This document shows positions 28,069 through 35,931 of a stretch of DNA of 64,000 nucleotides, in pieces. Numbering within the stretch: the stretch's first letter is position 1; each line of letters starts with the position of its first letter. Under the pieces are notes generated by a model that was given only the letters and a program-made list of their open reading frames with translations, searched no databases and was not told the origin of the DNA. A program made the position numbers and the translations under genes. Location: the NCBI RefSeq assembly GCF_010667655.1, contig NZ_WHZU01000003.1, positions 31,533 to 95,532 on the forward strand, in the 5' to 3' direction. Origin of the DNA: Bifidobacterium saimiriisciurei. GTDB taxonomy: Bacteria > Actinomycetota > Actinomycetes > Actinomycetales > Bifidobacteriaceae.

Positions 28069-29448
28069 CTAGCTGCGTCGGCGGGCGAGCACGGCGTCCA
28101 CGTCCACGCCGAGGGAATCCGAAGAGGCCGCAGGCGCGGACACGGACTCCGCGGCGACCGCCTTGCGCTCGTTGCGGCGGGCCTTGTGCTCACCGGTCTT
28201 CTTGGCGCTGATGATCTGGGCCACGGCCTCGGCGGACTGCTTCACCACCTGCTTGGCCTCGCGGTCGCGGGCGTCCTGCTCGGCTGCGGCGTCCTGCACG
28301 GCGGGCTTTTCCTCGGCGACGGCGACGGGCTTCGCGTCGGCCTTCACCGGCTCCGCATGGGCCACCTGCTTGGTGGACTTGATTTCCAGGCTCTGCGGTT
28401 CGGCGACGGGAACCTCCTGCCCCTGACGCGGCGAGCCAAGCGAGAACGAGATGAGGTCCTGGTTGCTGGCCAGCTCGAAGGCGTCGAGCGCATGGGCCGA
28501 CGTCACCTTCTCCAGTTCCGCGGTGTAGTCCTCCGGCTCGGCCGGCTTATGCTCCTGCACCGGCTTTGCCGCGGCCTTGGAGGCTGCGGGGGCCTTGCCG
28601 GCGACATCGGCCTTGCGATCGGCCTCAGCAGGCTGTGCGGGCTTATGGGACTTCGGCTCATACGACGCGGGCCGTTCGGACTTCCCCTCGGCCTGCACGG
28701 CGTGCTCCTCGCGCTCGCGGGCGCGGGCCTCCATCTCCTTGCGGGCCTTCTCGTTCGCGGCCTCCACGGCGGCCTTGCGCTGCGCCTCGCGGGCCTTGCG
28801 CTCGGCGATGGCGGCCTGCTTCTCGGCCTTGGCGAGTTCGATGGTGCGGCGGATGTCCTCCTGGGACATCGCCCCCGTCTTGGTGGAGTCCACGGATCCA
28901 GCGGCGGCCTTGGCCATTGCGGGGGTACGTTCGACGGATGCCGCGGTCTTCGCGCGCTTGATCTTCGCGCGCTTCTTGGCGAGCGCCACCTGACGCTCCC
29001 ATTCACGCGCCTGCTTGGAGGCTCGGACGCCCAAGGCCAGCACGACCGCGTCCAGCGCCACGGGAATCAGCGCGAACAGCGGACTGAAGTGCAGGGCGAG
29101 GGCGAGCACCAGGATCACGACGGCCACGGCAAGCAGGGAGAGCACCAGAACACGCCTTCTGCGAATGGCGTCACGACGCAACGCGCGCACATGCGCGATC
29201 TTCGTGTCATCGAGTCTTGCCTGTGCAGCAGACCGCATAACGACCCCTTTCCCAGCGATGTTCCCGTGTCTATCGCCGAAGTGCATACCATCGTCCATAT
29301 CGATGATATGCAATGATGCAGAATATCGATCGGAACGGTGCTCCATCGCGTTCTTCATGCCCATCATGGTCTGCCAGGGCTGCAGGCCGAAGATCAGCAT
29401 CGCGATGATCGCCCACAGCACGACACTGGCGAGCGAATCCAAATCCAT
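28069..29448 (-). CDS. sepX: SepX/GlpR-like divisome membrane protein
   Basis: A 459-residue protein with one N-terminal transmembrane helix (about residues 7-24), a cytoplasmic loop, a basic RRDAIRRRRV stretch and a second hydrophobic block (about 100-138) likely crossing the membrane twice. After that comes a very long Ala/Lys/Glu/Arg-rich region, predicted coiled coil and disordered, with AEKQAAIAERKAREAQRKAA-type heptads. This layout and the neighbourhood (rimJ, 5-formyl-THF cyclo-ligase, SAF protein) match actinobacterial SepX/GlpR. Primary similarity is weak, so the call rests on topology plus synteny. Confidence 0.6.
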   Translation of the reverse strand: MDLDSLASVVLWAIIAMLIFGLQPWQTMMGMKNAMEHRSDRYSASLHIIDMDDGMHFGDRHGNIAGKGVVMRSAAQARLDDTKIAHVRALRRDAIRRRRVLVLSLLAVAVVILVLALALHFSPLFALIPVALDAVVLALGVRASKQAREWERQVALAKKRAKIKRAKTAASVERTPAMAKAAAGSVDSTKTGAMSQEDIRRTIELAKAEKQAAIAERKAREAQRKAAVEAANEKARKEMEARAREREEHAVQAEGKSERPASYEPKSHKPAQPAEADRKADVAGKAPAASKAAAKPVQEHKPAEPEDYTAELEKVTSAHALDAFELASNQDLISFSLGSPRQGQEVPVAEPQSLEIKSTKQVAHAEPVKADAKPVAVAEEKPAVQDAAAEQDARDREAKQVVKQSAEAVAQIISAKKTGEHKARRNERKAVAAESVSAPAASSDSLGVDVDAVLARRRS

Positions 29449-29548
29449 GCATTCTACGATAGGGTACGGGCATGAAAAAACGTTTCATGCATGTCGCGTG
29501 TCGGGCATAACCCCATACTTTGATTACATCACGCATTCCAAGGATGTC

Positions 29549-30205
29549 TCATCGACGCAATCTGTCGGTGACGTGGCCGGAGACGTCGGTGCTCAGCAGC
29601 GTGTATATCTCGTGGTCGCGCCATGCGCCGTCGACATACATATAGTTGCGTCGCATGCCCTCGTAGGTCATGCCGAGCTTCTCCACGACGCGCTTCGAAC
29701 GCGCGTTCTCGGGGAGGATGCCGACCTCCACCCGGTGCAGCAGAGGGCCGGTGACGTCGAGCAGCGCCCAGTCGGCGAGCATGGCCAGCGCCAGCGGCGC
29801 CAATCCGCGGCCGGCGTGAAGACGGTCCACCCAGTATCCGATGGTCCCCACGCGCATGGAGCCGTAGCTGATGGCGCCGAGCGATATCTGTCCGACGATT
29901 TCGCCGCGCCAAATCATAAGCAGGATGACGCCCTGCCCTTCCTGCTCCGCCTTGCGCTGACGGGCGACCCACTCGTTGAACGAGATGCCGGGACCGTGCA
30001 GCGGGTCGCCGGAATCCCACGGGCGCAGCCATTCGTCGTTGCGCTTGCGCACCTCGCTCCACTCGTCCCAGTCGTCCTGCTGCATGGGTCGCAGACGCAG
30101 CGGCTCGAAGCCTTCGGGCGCCTGCAGCCGCGACGGGATGCGAAAGCGTTCATTGCCCGTCGGGGATACGTCATGCTTGGAAAACAGCCGGAACATGGCT
30201 CCCAT
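29549..30205 (-). CDS. rimJ: GNAT acetyltransferase (RimJ/RimL type)
   Basis: 218 residues. The GNAT fold is shown by LRPMQQDDWDEWSEVR at strand 1, the acetyl-CoA loop region RLHAGRGLAPLALAMLADWA and HRVEVGILPENARSKRVVEK with the terminal strand. It probably acetylates a protein N-terminus, as RimJ does, though the target is not provable from sequence. ATG 30205 is used; an ATG nine bases later (MFRLF) is an alternative. It is upstream of sepX, divergent from the cyclo-ligase. Confidence 0.85.
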   Translation of the reverse strand: MGAMFRLFSKHDVSPTGNERFRIPSRLQAPEGFEPLRLRPMQQDDWDEWSEVRKRNDEWLRPWDSGDPLHGPGISFNEWVARQRKAEQEGQGVILLMIWRGEIVGQISLGAISYGSMRVGTIGYWVDRLHAGRGLAPLALAMLADWALLDVTGPLLHRVEVGILPENARSKRVVEKLGMTYEGMRRNYMYVDGAWRDHEIYTLLSTDVSGHVTDRLRR

Positions 30206-30277
30206 ATTATTCCGCCCTGTTCCGGCGGCAATGGGACGACACGGACGGACGCGTCGATGTGCTGGTAGAACCGAAGC

Positions 30278-30940
30278 ATGACGACAAACGAGAACGATAT
30301 CGCAAAGCCGCCTACGGATGGCGGAACCCCGAATGACGGCAGGGCCACGGACGACACCGACATCGTCGCGGCCAAGACGGAGCTGCGCCATGAGGCCTTC
30401 CGCCGCAGGCGCGAGGTCGACGACGAGGCGCGGGCACGGGCCGGGGCCGATCTGGCGGACCAGGCCGATCGAAGCGGTCTGTTCGACGGGGTGCGGACGG
30501 TCGCCGCATATGTGTCGATGGGCACCGAGGTGCCGACCACGCCTCTGCTGCGCCGGCTCATTGGCAGGGGCATACGCGTGCTGGTGCCGCGGCTCGGAAG
30601 CGGAAGGGAGCTCGGCTGGAGCGAGCTGACCGATGTGGACGACCTGCGGGAGACCGGCGACCACCGGCCGCAGGAGCCGGACGGCGCTGTGCAGGACGCC
30701 GACGCCATCAGGCGGGCCGACGTGGTGGTGACGGCCGCGGTGCTGGCCGACCGCGGCGGCGTGCGGCTTGGCCGCGGCGGCGGCTGGTACGACCAGGCGC
30801 TTACGCATCGGCGGCCCGGAACGCCGGTGGTCGCCGTGGTCTGGCCGTGGGAGCTGCGTGACGCCCCGCTCCCCCATGAGCCGCACGATCAGCGCGTCGA
30901 CGGCGTGCTGACGCCGGCCGAGTACTGGACGGTCCGGTAG
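30278..30940 (+). CDS. 5-formyltetrahydrofolate cyclo-ligase
   Basis: A 220-residue cytoplasmic ATP-dependent enzyme that recycles 5-formyl-THF to 5,10-methenyl-THF. The ATP-binding KTELRHEAFRRRREV stretch is near residue 30, VAAYVSMGTEVPTTPLLRRL follows, and the substrate motif GRGGGWYDQAL is near the C-terminus. ATG 30278 is chosen; the first about 25 residues are probably disordered. Its conserved actinobacterial neighbours (fmdB-type gene and SAF gene downstream, rimJ upstream) support the assignment. Confidence 0.92.
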   Translation: MTTNENDIAKPPTDGGTPNDGRATDDTDIVAAKTELRHEAFRRRREVDDEARARAGADLADQADRSGLFDGVRTVAAYVSMGTEVPTTPLLRRLIGRGIRVLVPRLGSGRELGWSELTDVDDLRETGDHRPQEPDGAVQDADAIRRADVVVTAAVLADRGGVRLGRGGGWYDQALTHRRPGTPVVAVVWPWELRDAPLPHEPHDQRVDGVLTPAEYWTVR

Positions 30941-31061
30941 GGGCACCGACGTGCGGCCGATGCAGCCGATATCATTGGTGAGGTTGTCGCGCGTGCGGCT
31001 AGGATATGAACAGGCTGCATGGTTAGCGACGAATAGCATTTTCTACGTTTTGGAGGGACTC

Positions 31062-31247
31062 GTGCCTACTTATCATTACCGTTGCAAGAACTGCAACTAC
31101 GATTTCACCGAACAGCAGTCGTTCTCCGACGACCCGATCACGCTGTGCCCGAAGTGCGGCGAGGAGCAGGTGCACAAGGTGTTCTCCGCCCCGTCCATCG
31201 AATTCAAGGGCAGCGGCTTCTACCGCACCGACAGCGCCAAGCACTGA
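31062..31247 (+). CDS. FmdB-type zinc-ribbon protein
   Basis: 61 residues from GTG 31062 behind GGAGGGACTC. Two CxxC pairs (CKNC, CPKC) form a zinc ribbon; the conserved C-terminal KGSGFYRTD typifies FmdB-family regulatory proteins, which are of unclear function. It lies between the cyclo-ligase and the SAF protein in the usual actinobacterial order. Confidence 0.93.
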   Translation: MPTYHYRCKNCNYDFTEQQSFSDDPITLCPKCGEEQVHKVFSAPSIEFKGSGFYRTDSAKH

Positions 31248-31280
31248 GCGCATACGCGCATACGACGAAGTGGTAGTCGA

Positions 31281-31304
31281 AAATCGTTGATTTTTCAACG
31301 ATAA
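31281..31304 (+). other. Hairpin downstream of fmdB-type gene
   Basis: ATCGTTGA-TTTT-TCAACGAT, an 8-bp perfect stem, 35 bp after the stop. It lacks a 3' U-tract, so termination would be inefficient; the second hairpin at 31339 has the U-run. Confidence 0.5.
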
Positions 31305-31338
31305 TCCACGTTCGTCAACATTGTCGCGAAAAGTGGAC

Positions 31339-31380
31339 AAGGCATATTCCCATCCTTCAAGCTGGGGATATGCCTTTTCT
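31339..31380 (+). terminator. Terminator-like hairpin containing the SAF gene start codon
   Basis: AAGGCATATTCCC (31339-31351) pairs with GGGGATATGCCTT (31364-31376), about 13 bp including one G-U pair, with a 12-nt loop and then TTTTCT. The ATG at 31370 of the SAF gene lies inside the 3' arm. It is either a real terminator of the upstream unit, or a structure that hides the start codon. Confidence 0.6.
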
Positions 31381-32041
31381 ATATAGTCGAGGGCCCGGGT
31401 CCCGGCCCCGGGCCTCGTCGGCGTCCGAGCGCCGACGGCGTGACCTGCTGCGCCGCATCATCGTGGCCGTATGCTGCGGGTGCGCGGTGTGGATGGCGCT
31501 GCAATGCGTGATGGCGACGGTCGCCACGCGATACGTCGCCGTGGCCGCGAAGGACATCGCGCGCGGCGACGTGATAGTGACCGGGGATGTGTCGATGCGC
31601 GAGGTGCCGGACTCCCCCGCACTCGACGACGCCGTCGATGATGTGGACGCGGCCGCCGGCATGATAGCGCAGTCGTCGATCGCCTCCGGCACGCCGGTGT
31701 TCCATGCGATGCTCGCACGCAGACCGACCGTGGGGCCCGGACGCACCAGCATGACGATCGCGTTATCGAGTTCGCCCGACGAGCTCATCGTCGGCGACAC
31801 GGTGCGTCTGGTGACGGCTTCGGACGACGACGGCGAATACCGGGTGTTGGCAGAACGCGCCACGGTGCTTGACGTGCCCGAACATGCGAATGACGACGGA
31901 CTGTTGTCGGGGGCCGTCGGCGACCAGTCGGCGGCGGTGACGTTCGCGCTGCCGCCGAGGGACGCACTGGCCGTGCTGCAGGTGGGGGAACATGCCCCGG
32001 TGCTTGCCGTCGACGCCGATGACGTCGACGGCGGCAAGTGA
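31370..32041 (+). CDS. SAF-domain membrane protein (CpaB/RcpC-like)
   Basis: 223 residues with a basic N-terminus (ERRRRDLLRR), one transmembrane helix (IIVAVCCGCAVWMALQCV) and an extracytoplasmic SAF domain starting VAVAAKDIARGDVIVTGDV; a second segment IVGDTVRLVTASDDDGEYRV resembles the downstream RcpC part. Such proteins chaperone pilus or flagellar assembly, or are uncharacterised in Actinomycetota. No other in-frame ATG occurs before the membrane helix, so 31370 is the best start even though it lies in a hairpin. No pilus genes are nearby. Confidence 0.78.
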   Translation: MPFLYSRGPGSRPRASSASERRRRDLLRRIIVAVCCGCAVWMALQCVMATVATRYVAVAAKDIARGDVIVTGDVSMREVPDSPALDDAVDDVDAAAGMIAQSSIASGTPVFHAMLARRPTVGPGRTSMTIALSSSPDELIVGDTVRLVTASDDDGEYRVLAERATVLDVPEHANDDGLLSGAVGDQSAAVTFALPPRDALAVLQVGEHAPVLAVDADDVDGGK

Positions 32042-32052
32042 CGAGACCGCGG

Positions 32053-32280
32053 CTAGCGGCGGCCCTCCGCATCGAACTTGCCCCAATGCGGGGGCAGTTC
32101 GTTGAGGATGCGTCGGTCGTCGTCGCCGGCCTTGTCAAGCCGCTCGCGGCGTTCCTCGGCATCGGCCGGCGCATCGTCGAACAGTCCTTCCGCGTCGAAG
32201 CGCTCCGTGCCCCGGAAGACGACACGACGATGCCTGCGCCGGCGCGATGCGGGCTGCGAAGGCTGGCTGTTGTCGCTCAT
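32053..32280 (-). CDS. Small charged protein, third gene of FHA operon
   Basis: 75 residues, MSDNSQPSQPASRRRRHRRV..., a basic N-terminal patch then an acidic, Asp/Glu-rich helix (APADAEERRERLDKAGDDD) and ending ELPPHWGKFDAEGRR. No known domain. It starts 7 bp after the stop of the 1,211-residue protein and must be co-transcribed with it. The bipartite charge suggests a nucleic-acid or protein-binding accessory. Confidence 0.7.
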   Translation of the reverse strand: MSDNSQPSQPASRRRRHRRVVFRGTERFDAEGLFDDAPADAEERRERLDKAGDDDRRILNELPPHWGKFDAEGRR

Positions 32281-32287
32281 CGGGATG

Positions 32288-35200
32288 CTACCGTTCGTCG
32301 CCGTACATCTTGGCAAGGCGGGAGACCACACGGTCCACTTCCTTGTCGGGGTTGACGAACGCGGCGACGCTCCAGATCGACATGACCGACCATCCGAGGG
32401 ATTCGAGGTCCTCCATGATGAAGCGGTGGCGCTGACGCGTCGATGGAATGGACATGAACTGCGCGTCGTCGGTGACGATGGCCAGGGCATACGGCTTGTT
32501 CGGCAGGCCGACGACCAGCGGGATGTAGGTGCCGTGCTCATAACCGTAGTTGACGGCGACGCTCAGGCCACGGGCGCGGATGCGGTCGGCCAGGTCGGTG
32601 AGCAGCGTGCTCGCCTCGATGGGCAGGGACTGCGGCAGCGGGATGCCGGCCTTGTCGAGGTTCTCGCACCAGACCAGCAGCTGCTTCATGAGCTGCGGGC
32701 CGGGCTGGCGCAGACGTTCGTCCTCCAGCTCGTCGGAGCTGAACGCGGAGACGATGTCGACATGCGTGTGCGCGATGGCGAGCGCGTCAAGCAGCATGTT
32801 GGCGCCGCCTTCGGATTCCAGCGCCGCGCCGAACTGCTGGAGGAAGCGTCCGTGCATGGTGCGTGCGAAGCCGAAGGTGATGATGGCGTCGGTGGACTCC
32901 ATGCCGCACACCTCGTTGAGGCCGATGATGCGCACGTGGCGCAGGAACTTGCGCAGGCCCGGGTCCTTGGAGCTGCGGGCCTTGAGCTCGGCGCCGATGC
33001 GCTGGCGGTGCAGCGGGCACATGGTTACGATGGTCAGCGAGTAGGAGGCGGGCACGATGGTGAAGCCGGTGGCGCGGCCGATGACCAGTTCGATGACCTT
33101 GTCGATCTCGGTCTTGTTGCTCTCCACGATGCCGGTGGTGACCGACGGCACGCCCTTGGCCTCCACCTTGGTGTAGTCGACGCCGCTCTTGGGGTCGGGC
33201 ACCTCGAGGGAAAGCGGCAGCGAACCATAGCCGTGATGCTCGAGGAACCGGGCGACGCGGGTGTCGCGGCGGTCCGGACGTTCGAGCAGACGCAGCGGCT
33301 TGAGGTACGGGGCGAGCAGCTTGACGACCGGCGAGGACATCGTCTCCTTGTGGGCGAGAATCACCACCTGGTCGACGCGGGAGAGCACCGACAGCAGCTC
33401 CAGCGGGTTGGCGTGCGCGCCTGCGTCGATGATGGCGATGTCGGCCAGTCGCTCCAGCGCCGTGTTGGCGACGAGCGTTGCCGGCGACGCCACCAGAATC
33501 GGCTTGGTGGCGGTGAGGATGTTCGGGTAGTCGCGGCGCAGGCGGCTCATCGGCACCGGAGTGGGGTTGGCCAGCAGCGTGTGCAGCTGGTTGGCCTCGT
33601 GCGAGCGGGAGAACAGCAGCTCGCTCAGGCGCTTGGTCATCTCCTGGTTGACCATGGGTCCGATGGAGCCCACATGCTCCACGTCCACCTGGCTGAAGCG
33701 TTCGGAGGCCGCGGAGAGCACCGAACCGTCCTGGTTGGAGATGATCGGCGAGGAATGCACGATGAGCTCGAAGATGGTGGTCCACCAGGAAAGCTGCAGT
33801 TCGCCGGGCGCCGCCTCCTTGGCGACGTGGCGGTTGCGCAGGTCGTCGACCAGTTCGTCGAGGCCCATGGCCTGGAAGTCGCGCTCGAGTGTGCTGCGCT
33901 CGGGCAGCGTGTCGAGTGCGCGGTGATCGTCGAACAGGCCCTGCAGACGCTGTTCGAGCGCGGCGAACGGCACGGATTCGAGGTCGGCGCCGTCGGGCGT
34001 GGTGGCGAGCACGGCGTTAAGCGACGTGAGGTCGGAGACGATGGCGTCCTGCGTGTCGATGATGTCGTCGAGCTTCGGCGGCAGCACCGGCCATCCGCCA
34101 TGCGGCACGAACATGCGCCACTGCTCGGCCTGCTTGGAGACGACCATCAGGGCCTCATGCAGGTCCTCCACCTGTGCGCCCACGCGCAGCAGGCTCTTCG
34201 CCTCCTTGATGTGGCGGCGACGCTCCCAGAAGCCCATGGACGTGCCTTCGGACTTGCGTTCGGCCTTGGACTTCGAGGCCTCGATCATCGCCGGGATGTC
34301 GCGCTCGAAGATCGCCGGCTGGAACACGTCGAGCACGCGGCGCAGGTTCTTGAGCACCACGACCTGGCGGCTCCACTCCTGCATGGTGGCGGGAATCGGG
34401 AAGCCGCAGGTCTCCACGACGGCGCGAATCTGGTCACGCACGGCGGGCAGCAGCTTCTCGAGCAGACGCACCACGCGCTGGTAGGTGTTCACCGCCTCCT
34501 GCTCGCTGTACACCGCGGCCTTGAACCAGGCGGTGTCGGCCGGGCCGATGCGGAATTCGCCGAGCTCGCCGGCGCGCATGAGCTTCTCGCTCCACTCGTC
34601 CATGGAACTGCTCAGCTCGCGGGCGGTGCGCTCGCTCAGGCGAACATGCGTGGCCGGGCGGGTGGGCAGGGCGGAGATGCGGGCGAGGTTCTGGATGGTC
34701 TCGTAGGCGGAGACGCCCCATTCCTTGTTCTTGCCGTGCAGGTCGCCCAGGTAGCGGGCCAGTCGGGTGCGTACGCCCACCAGCTCGTCGGCGAGCTGGT
34801 CGAAGTGCGAGCTGGCCGTGCCGGGCTGGTATCCGACGGCGGCGATGAGCTGATGGTCGATGGCGTTGTTGAACGCGGGGTCGCTCAGGTCGAGCAGCAT
34901 GCCCGACATCTCATTGCGCTTGACCTGCTTGACGAAGCGGCTCTTCTGGTTCGGCACGCACGGCACGTACAGCACGGTCTTGCCGTTCATGATGGCGCGG
35001 CTCGCGATGCTGGAGGAAAGCACTGCGGAATTGCGTCCGCCGGGCAGGTCCACGAAGGCCGACGCCCCCGACGACACGATCTGCGCGGCGTAGCGGGCGA
35101 CGTTGTCCACGTCGCCGATCTCCAGCTCGTTGTGGGGGTCCACATCGTACGGCGTGTACGAGGCCACGGGGTATTCCGCGAGGAACTGCGCGGCCTTGTC

Positions 35201-35923
35201 GTCGCCGGCCAGCGTGTCGATGAGGTCGTTGCCGGTGAGGCCGCGGCGCATGCGACGCAGCAGGCGCTCGCCCTCCTCGAGGAACAGCGTGGAGGAATGG
35301 ATGAAGCAGCCGAGGATGATCTCGCGCTCCACCACGAACGAATCGACGGAATCCCCCACCAGCGAGGTGATGCGGGAGAACAGCGCCGAGGTCTCGGGAG
35401 AGCTGTCGGAGTACTGCGAGGTGTCGAGCAGGGCGTCCTCGTCGAGCATGACGCCGTTTTCGTGCATCGCCGAGACGAATGCGGGGTTGATGGTGGCGGT
35501 GGCGGTGAAACGCAGCTGCGCATGGGCGAGTGATTCGGCGCCCTCCTCGCGGTCCACCTGGATCGGATAGAGCAGCAGGGGCATGGACGAGCCCTTCCAG
35601 CTGGCCACGCCCACGGCGAGCGACAGCTGGGCGTTGCCGCTGGCGTTCTCCACGGCCATCTGGTCCTCGAGCACGCGGGAAAGCCGGCGCTGCCCCGCGC
35701 GCAGCATGCCGCTGTCGCGGAACAGGCTGCTCAGCTGCACATGGCCGCTGGCGAACAGCTGCGCGATGCCGGAGGGGTGCGCGTGGGTGAGGTCCAGCCG
35801 GGCGTCCAGCTGCGAAAGGTCCTCGACCGGCGAGGGCCCGTGCTGGTTCCGGTACTCGTCATACCAGGATTGGATGCGGTCGATGGCCTCGTCCGAAACG
35901 GTTCTGGTTTCAGAAGCACTCAT
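32288..35923 (-). CDS. Degenerate SF1 helicase-like / Vsr-like nuclease fusion (predicted catalytically dead)
   Basis: A 1,211-residue cytoplasmic protein whose order of elements follows the large bacterial SF1 helicases that carry a C-terminal Vsr/PD-(D/E)xK-like domain. The Walker A position reads DLPGGRNS (292-299) in place of GPPGTGKS, with Asn298 for the Lys. Motif II reads IIDAGAH (Asp833, then Ala for Glu). The motif V-like stretch reads LNEVCGMESTDAIITFG (Cys1006 region) and the arginine-finger region has lost its Arg residues. In the terminal domain the usual ECDG reads VTDD (1150-1153) and RIDL reads YIPL, though LESLGWSVMSIWS is kept. The fold is seemingly retained while every catalytic motif is lost. 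The FHA gene ends 8 bp upstream. Confidence 0.8.
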   Translation of the reverse strand: MSASETRTVSDEAIDRIQSWYDEYRNQHGPSPVEDLSQLDARLDLTHAHPSGIAQLFASGHVQLSSLFRDSGMLRAGQRRLSRVLEDQMAVENASGNAQLSLAVGVASWKGSSMPLLLYPIQVDREEGAESLAHAQLRFTATATINPAFVSAMHENGVMLDEDALLDTSQYSDSSPETSALFSRITSLVGDSVDSFVVEREIILGCFIHSSTLFLEEGERLLRRMRRGLTGNDLIDTLAGDDKAAQFLAEYPVASYTPYDVDPHNELEIGDVDNVARYAAQIVSSGASAFVDLPGGRNSAVLSSSIASRAIMNGKTVLYVPCVPNQKSRFVKQVKRNEMSGMLLDLSDPAFNNAIDHQLIAAVGYQPGTASSHFDQLADELVGVRTRLARYLGDLHGKNKEWGVSAYETIQNLARISALPTRPATHVRLSERTARELSSSMDEWSEKLMRAGELGEFRIGPADTAWFKAAVYSEQEAVNTYQRVVRLLEKLLPAVRDQIRAVVETCGFPIPATMQEWSRQVVVLKNLRRVLDVFQPAIFERDIPAMIEASKSKAERKSEGTSMGFWERRRHIKEAKSLLRVGAQVEDLHEALMVVSKQAEQWRMFVPHGGWPVLPPKLDDIIDTQDAIVSDLTSLNAVLATTPDGADLESVPFAALEQRLQGLFDDHRALDTLPERSTLERDFQAMGLDELVDDLRNRHVAKEAAPGELQLSWWTTIFELIVHSSPIISNQDGSVLSAASERFSQVDVEHVGSIGPMVNQEMTKRLSELLFSRSHEANQLHTLLANPTPVPMSRLRRDYPNILTATKPILVASPATLVANTALERLADIAIIDAGAHANPLELLSVLSRVDQVVILAHKETMSSPVVKLLAPYLKPLRLLERPDRRDTRVARFLEHHGYGSLPLSLEVPDPKSGVDYTKVEAKGVPSVTTGIVESNKTEIDKVIELVIGRATGFTIVPASYSLTIVTMCPLHRQRIGAELKARSSKDPGLRKFLRHVRIIGLNEVCGMESTDAIITFGFARTMHGRFLQQFGAALESEGGANMLLDALAIAHTHVDIVSAFSSDELEDERLRQPGPQLMKQLLVWCENLDKAGIPLPQSLPIEASTLLTDLADRIRARGLSVAVNYGYEHGTYIPLVVGLPNKPYALAIVTDDAQFMSIPSTRQRHRFIMEDLESLGWSVMSIWSVAAFVNPDKEVDRVVSRLAKMYGDER

Positions 35924-35931
35924 GATTCGTT

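Noticed and set aside
30206..31039. Extended N-terminus for the RimJ-type acetyltransferase
   Set aside because: The extension is antisense to the 5-formyl-THF cyclo-ligase gene and lacks acetyltransferase features.
32078..35533. 1,151-codon open frame on the plus strand
   Set aside because: It is antisense to the 1,211-residue gene; high-GC third positions keep it open. Its translation is low-complexity Val/Gly/His/Arg without any family features.
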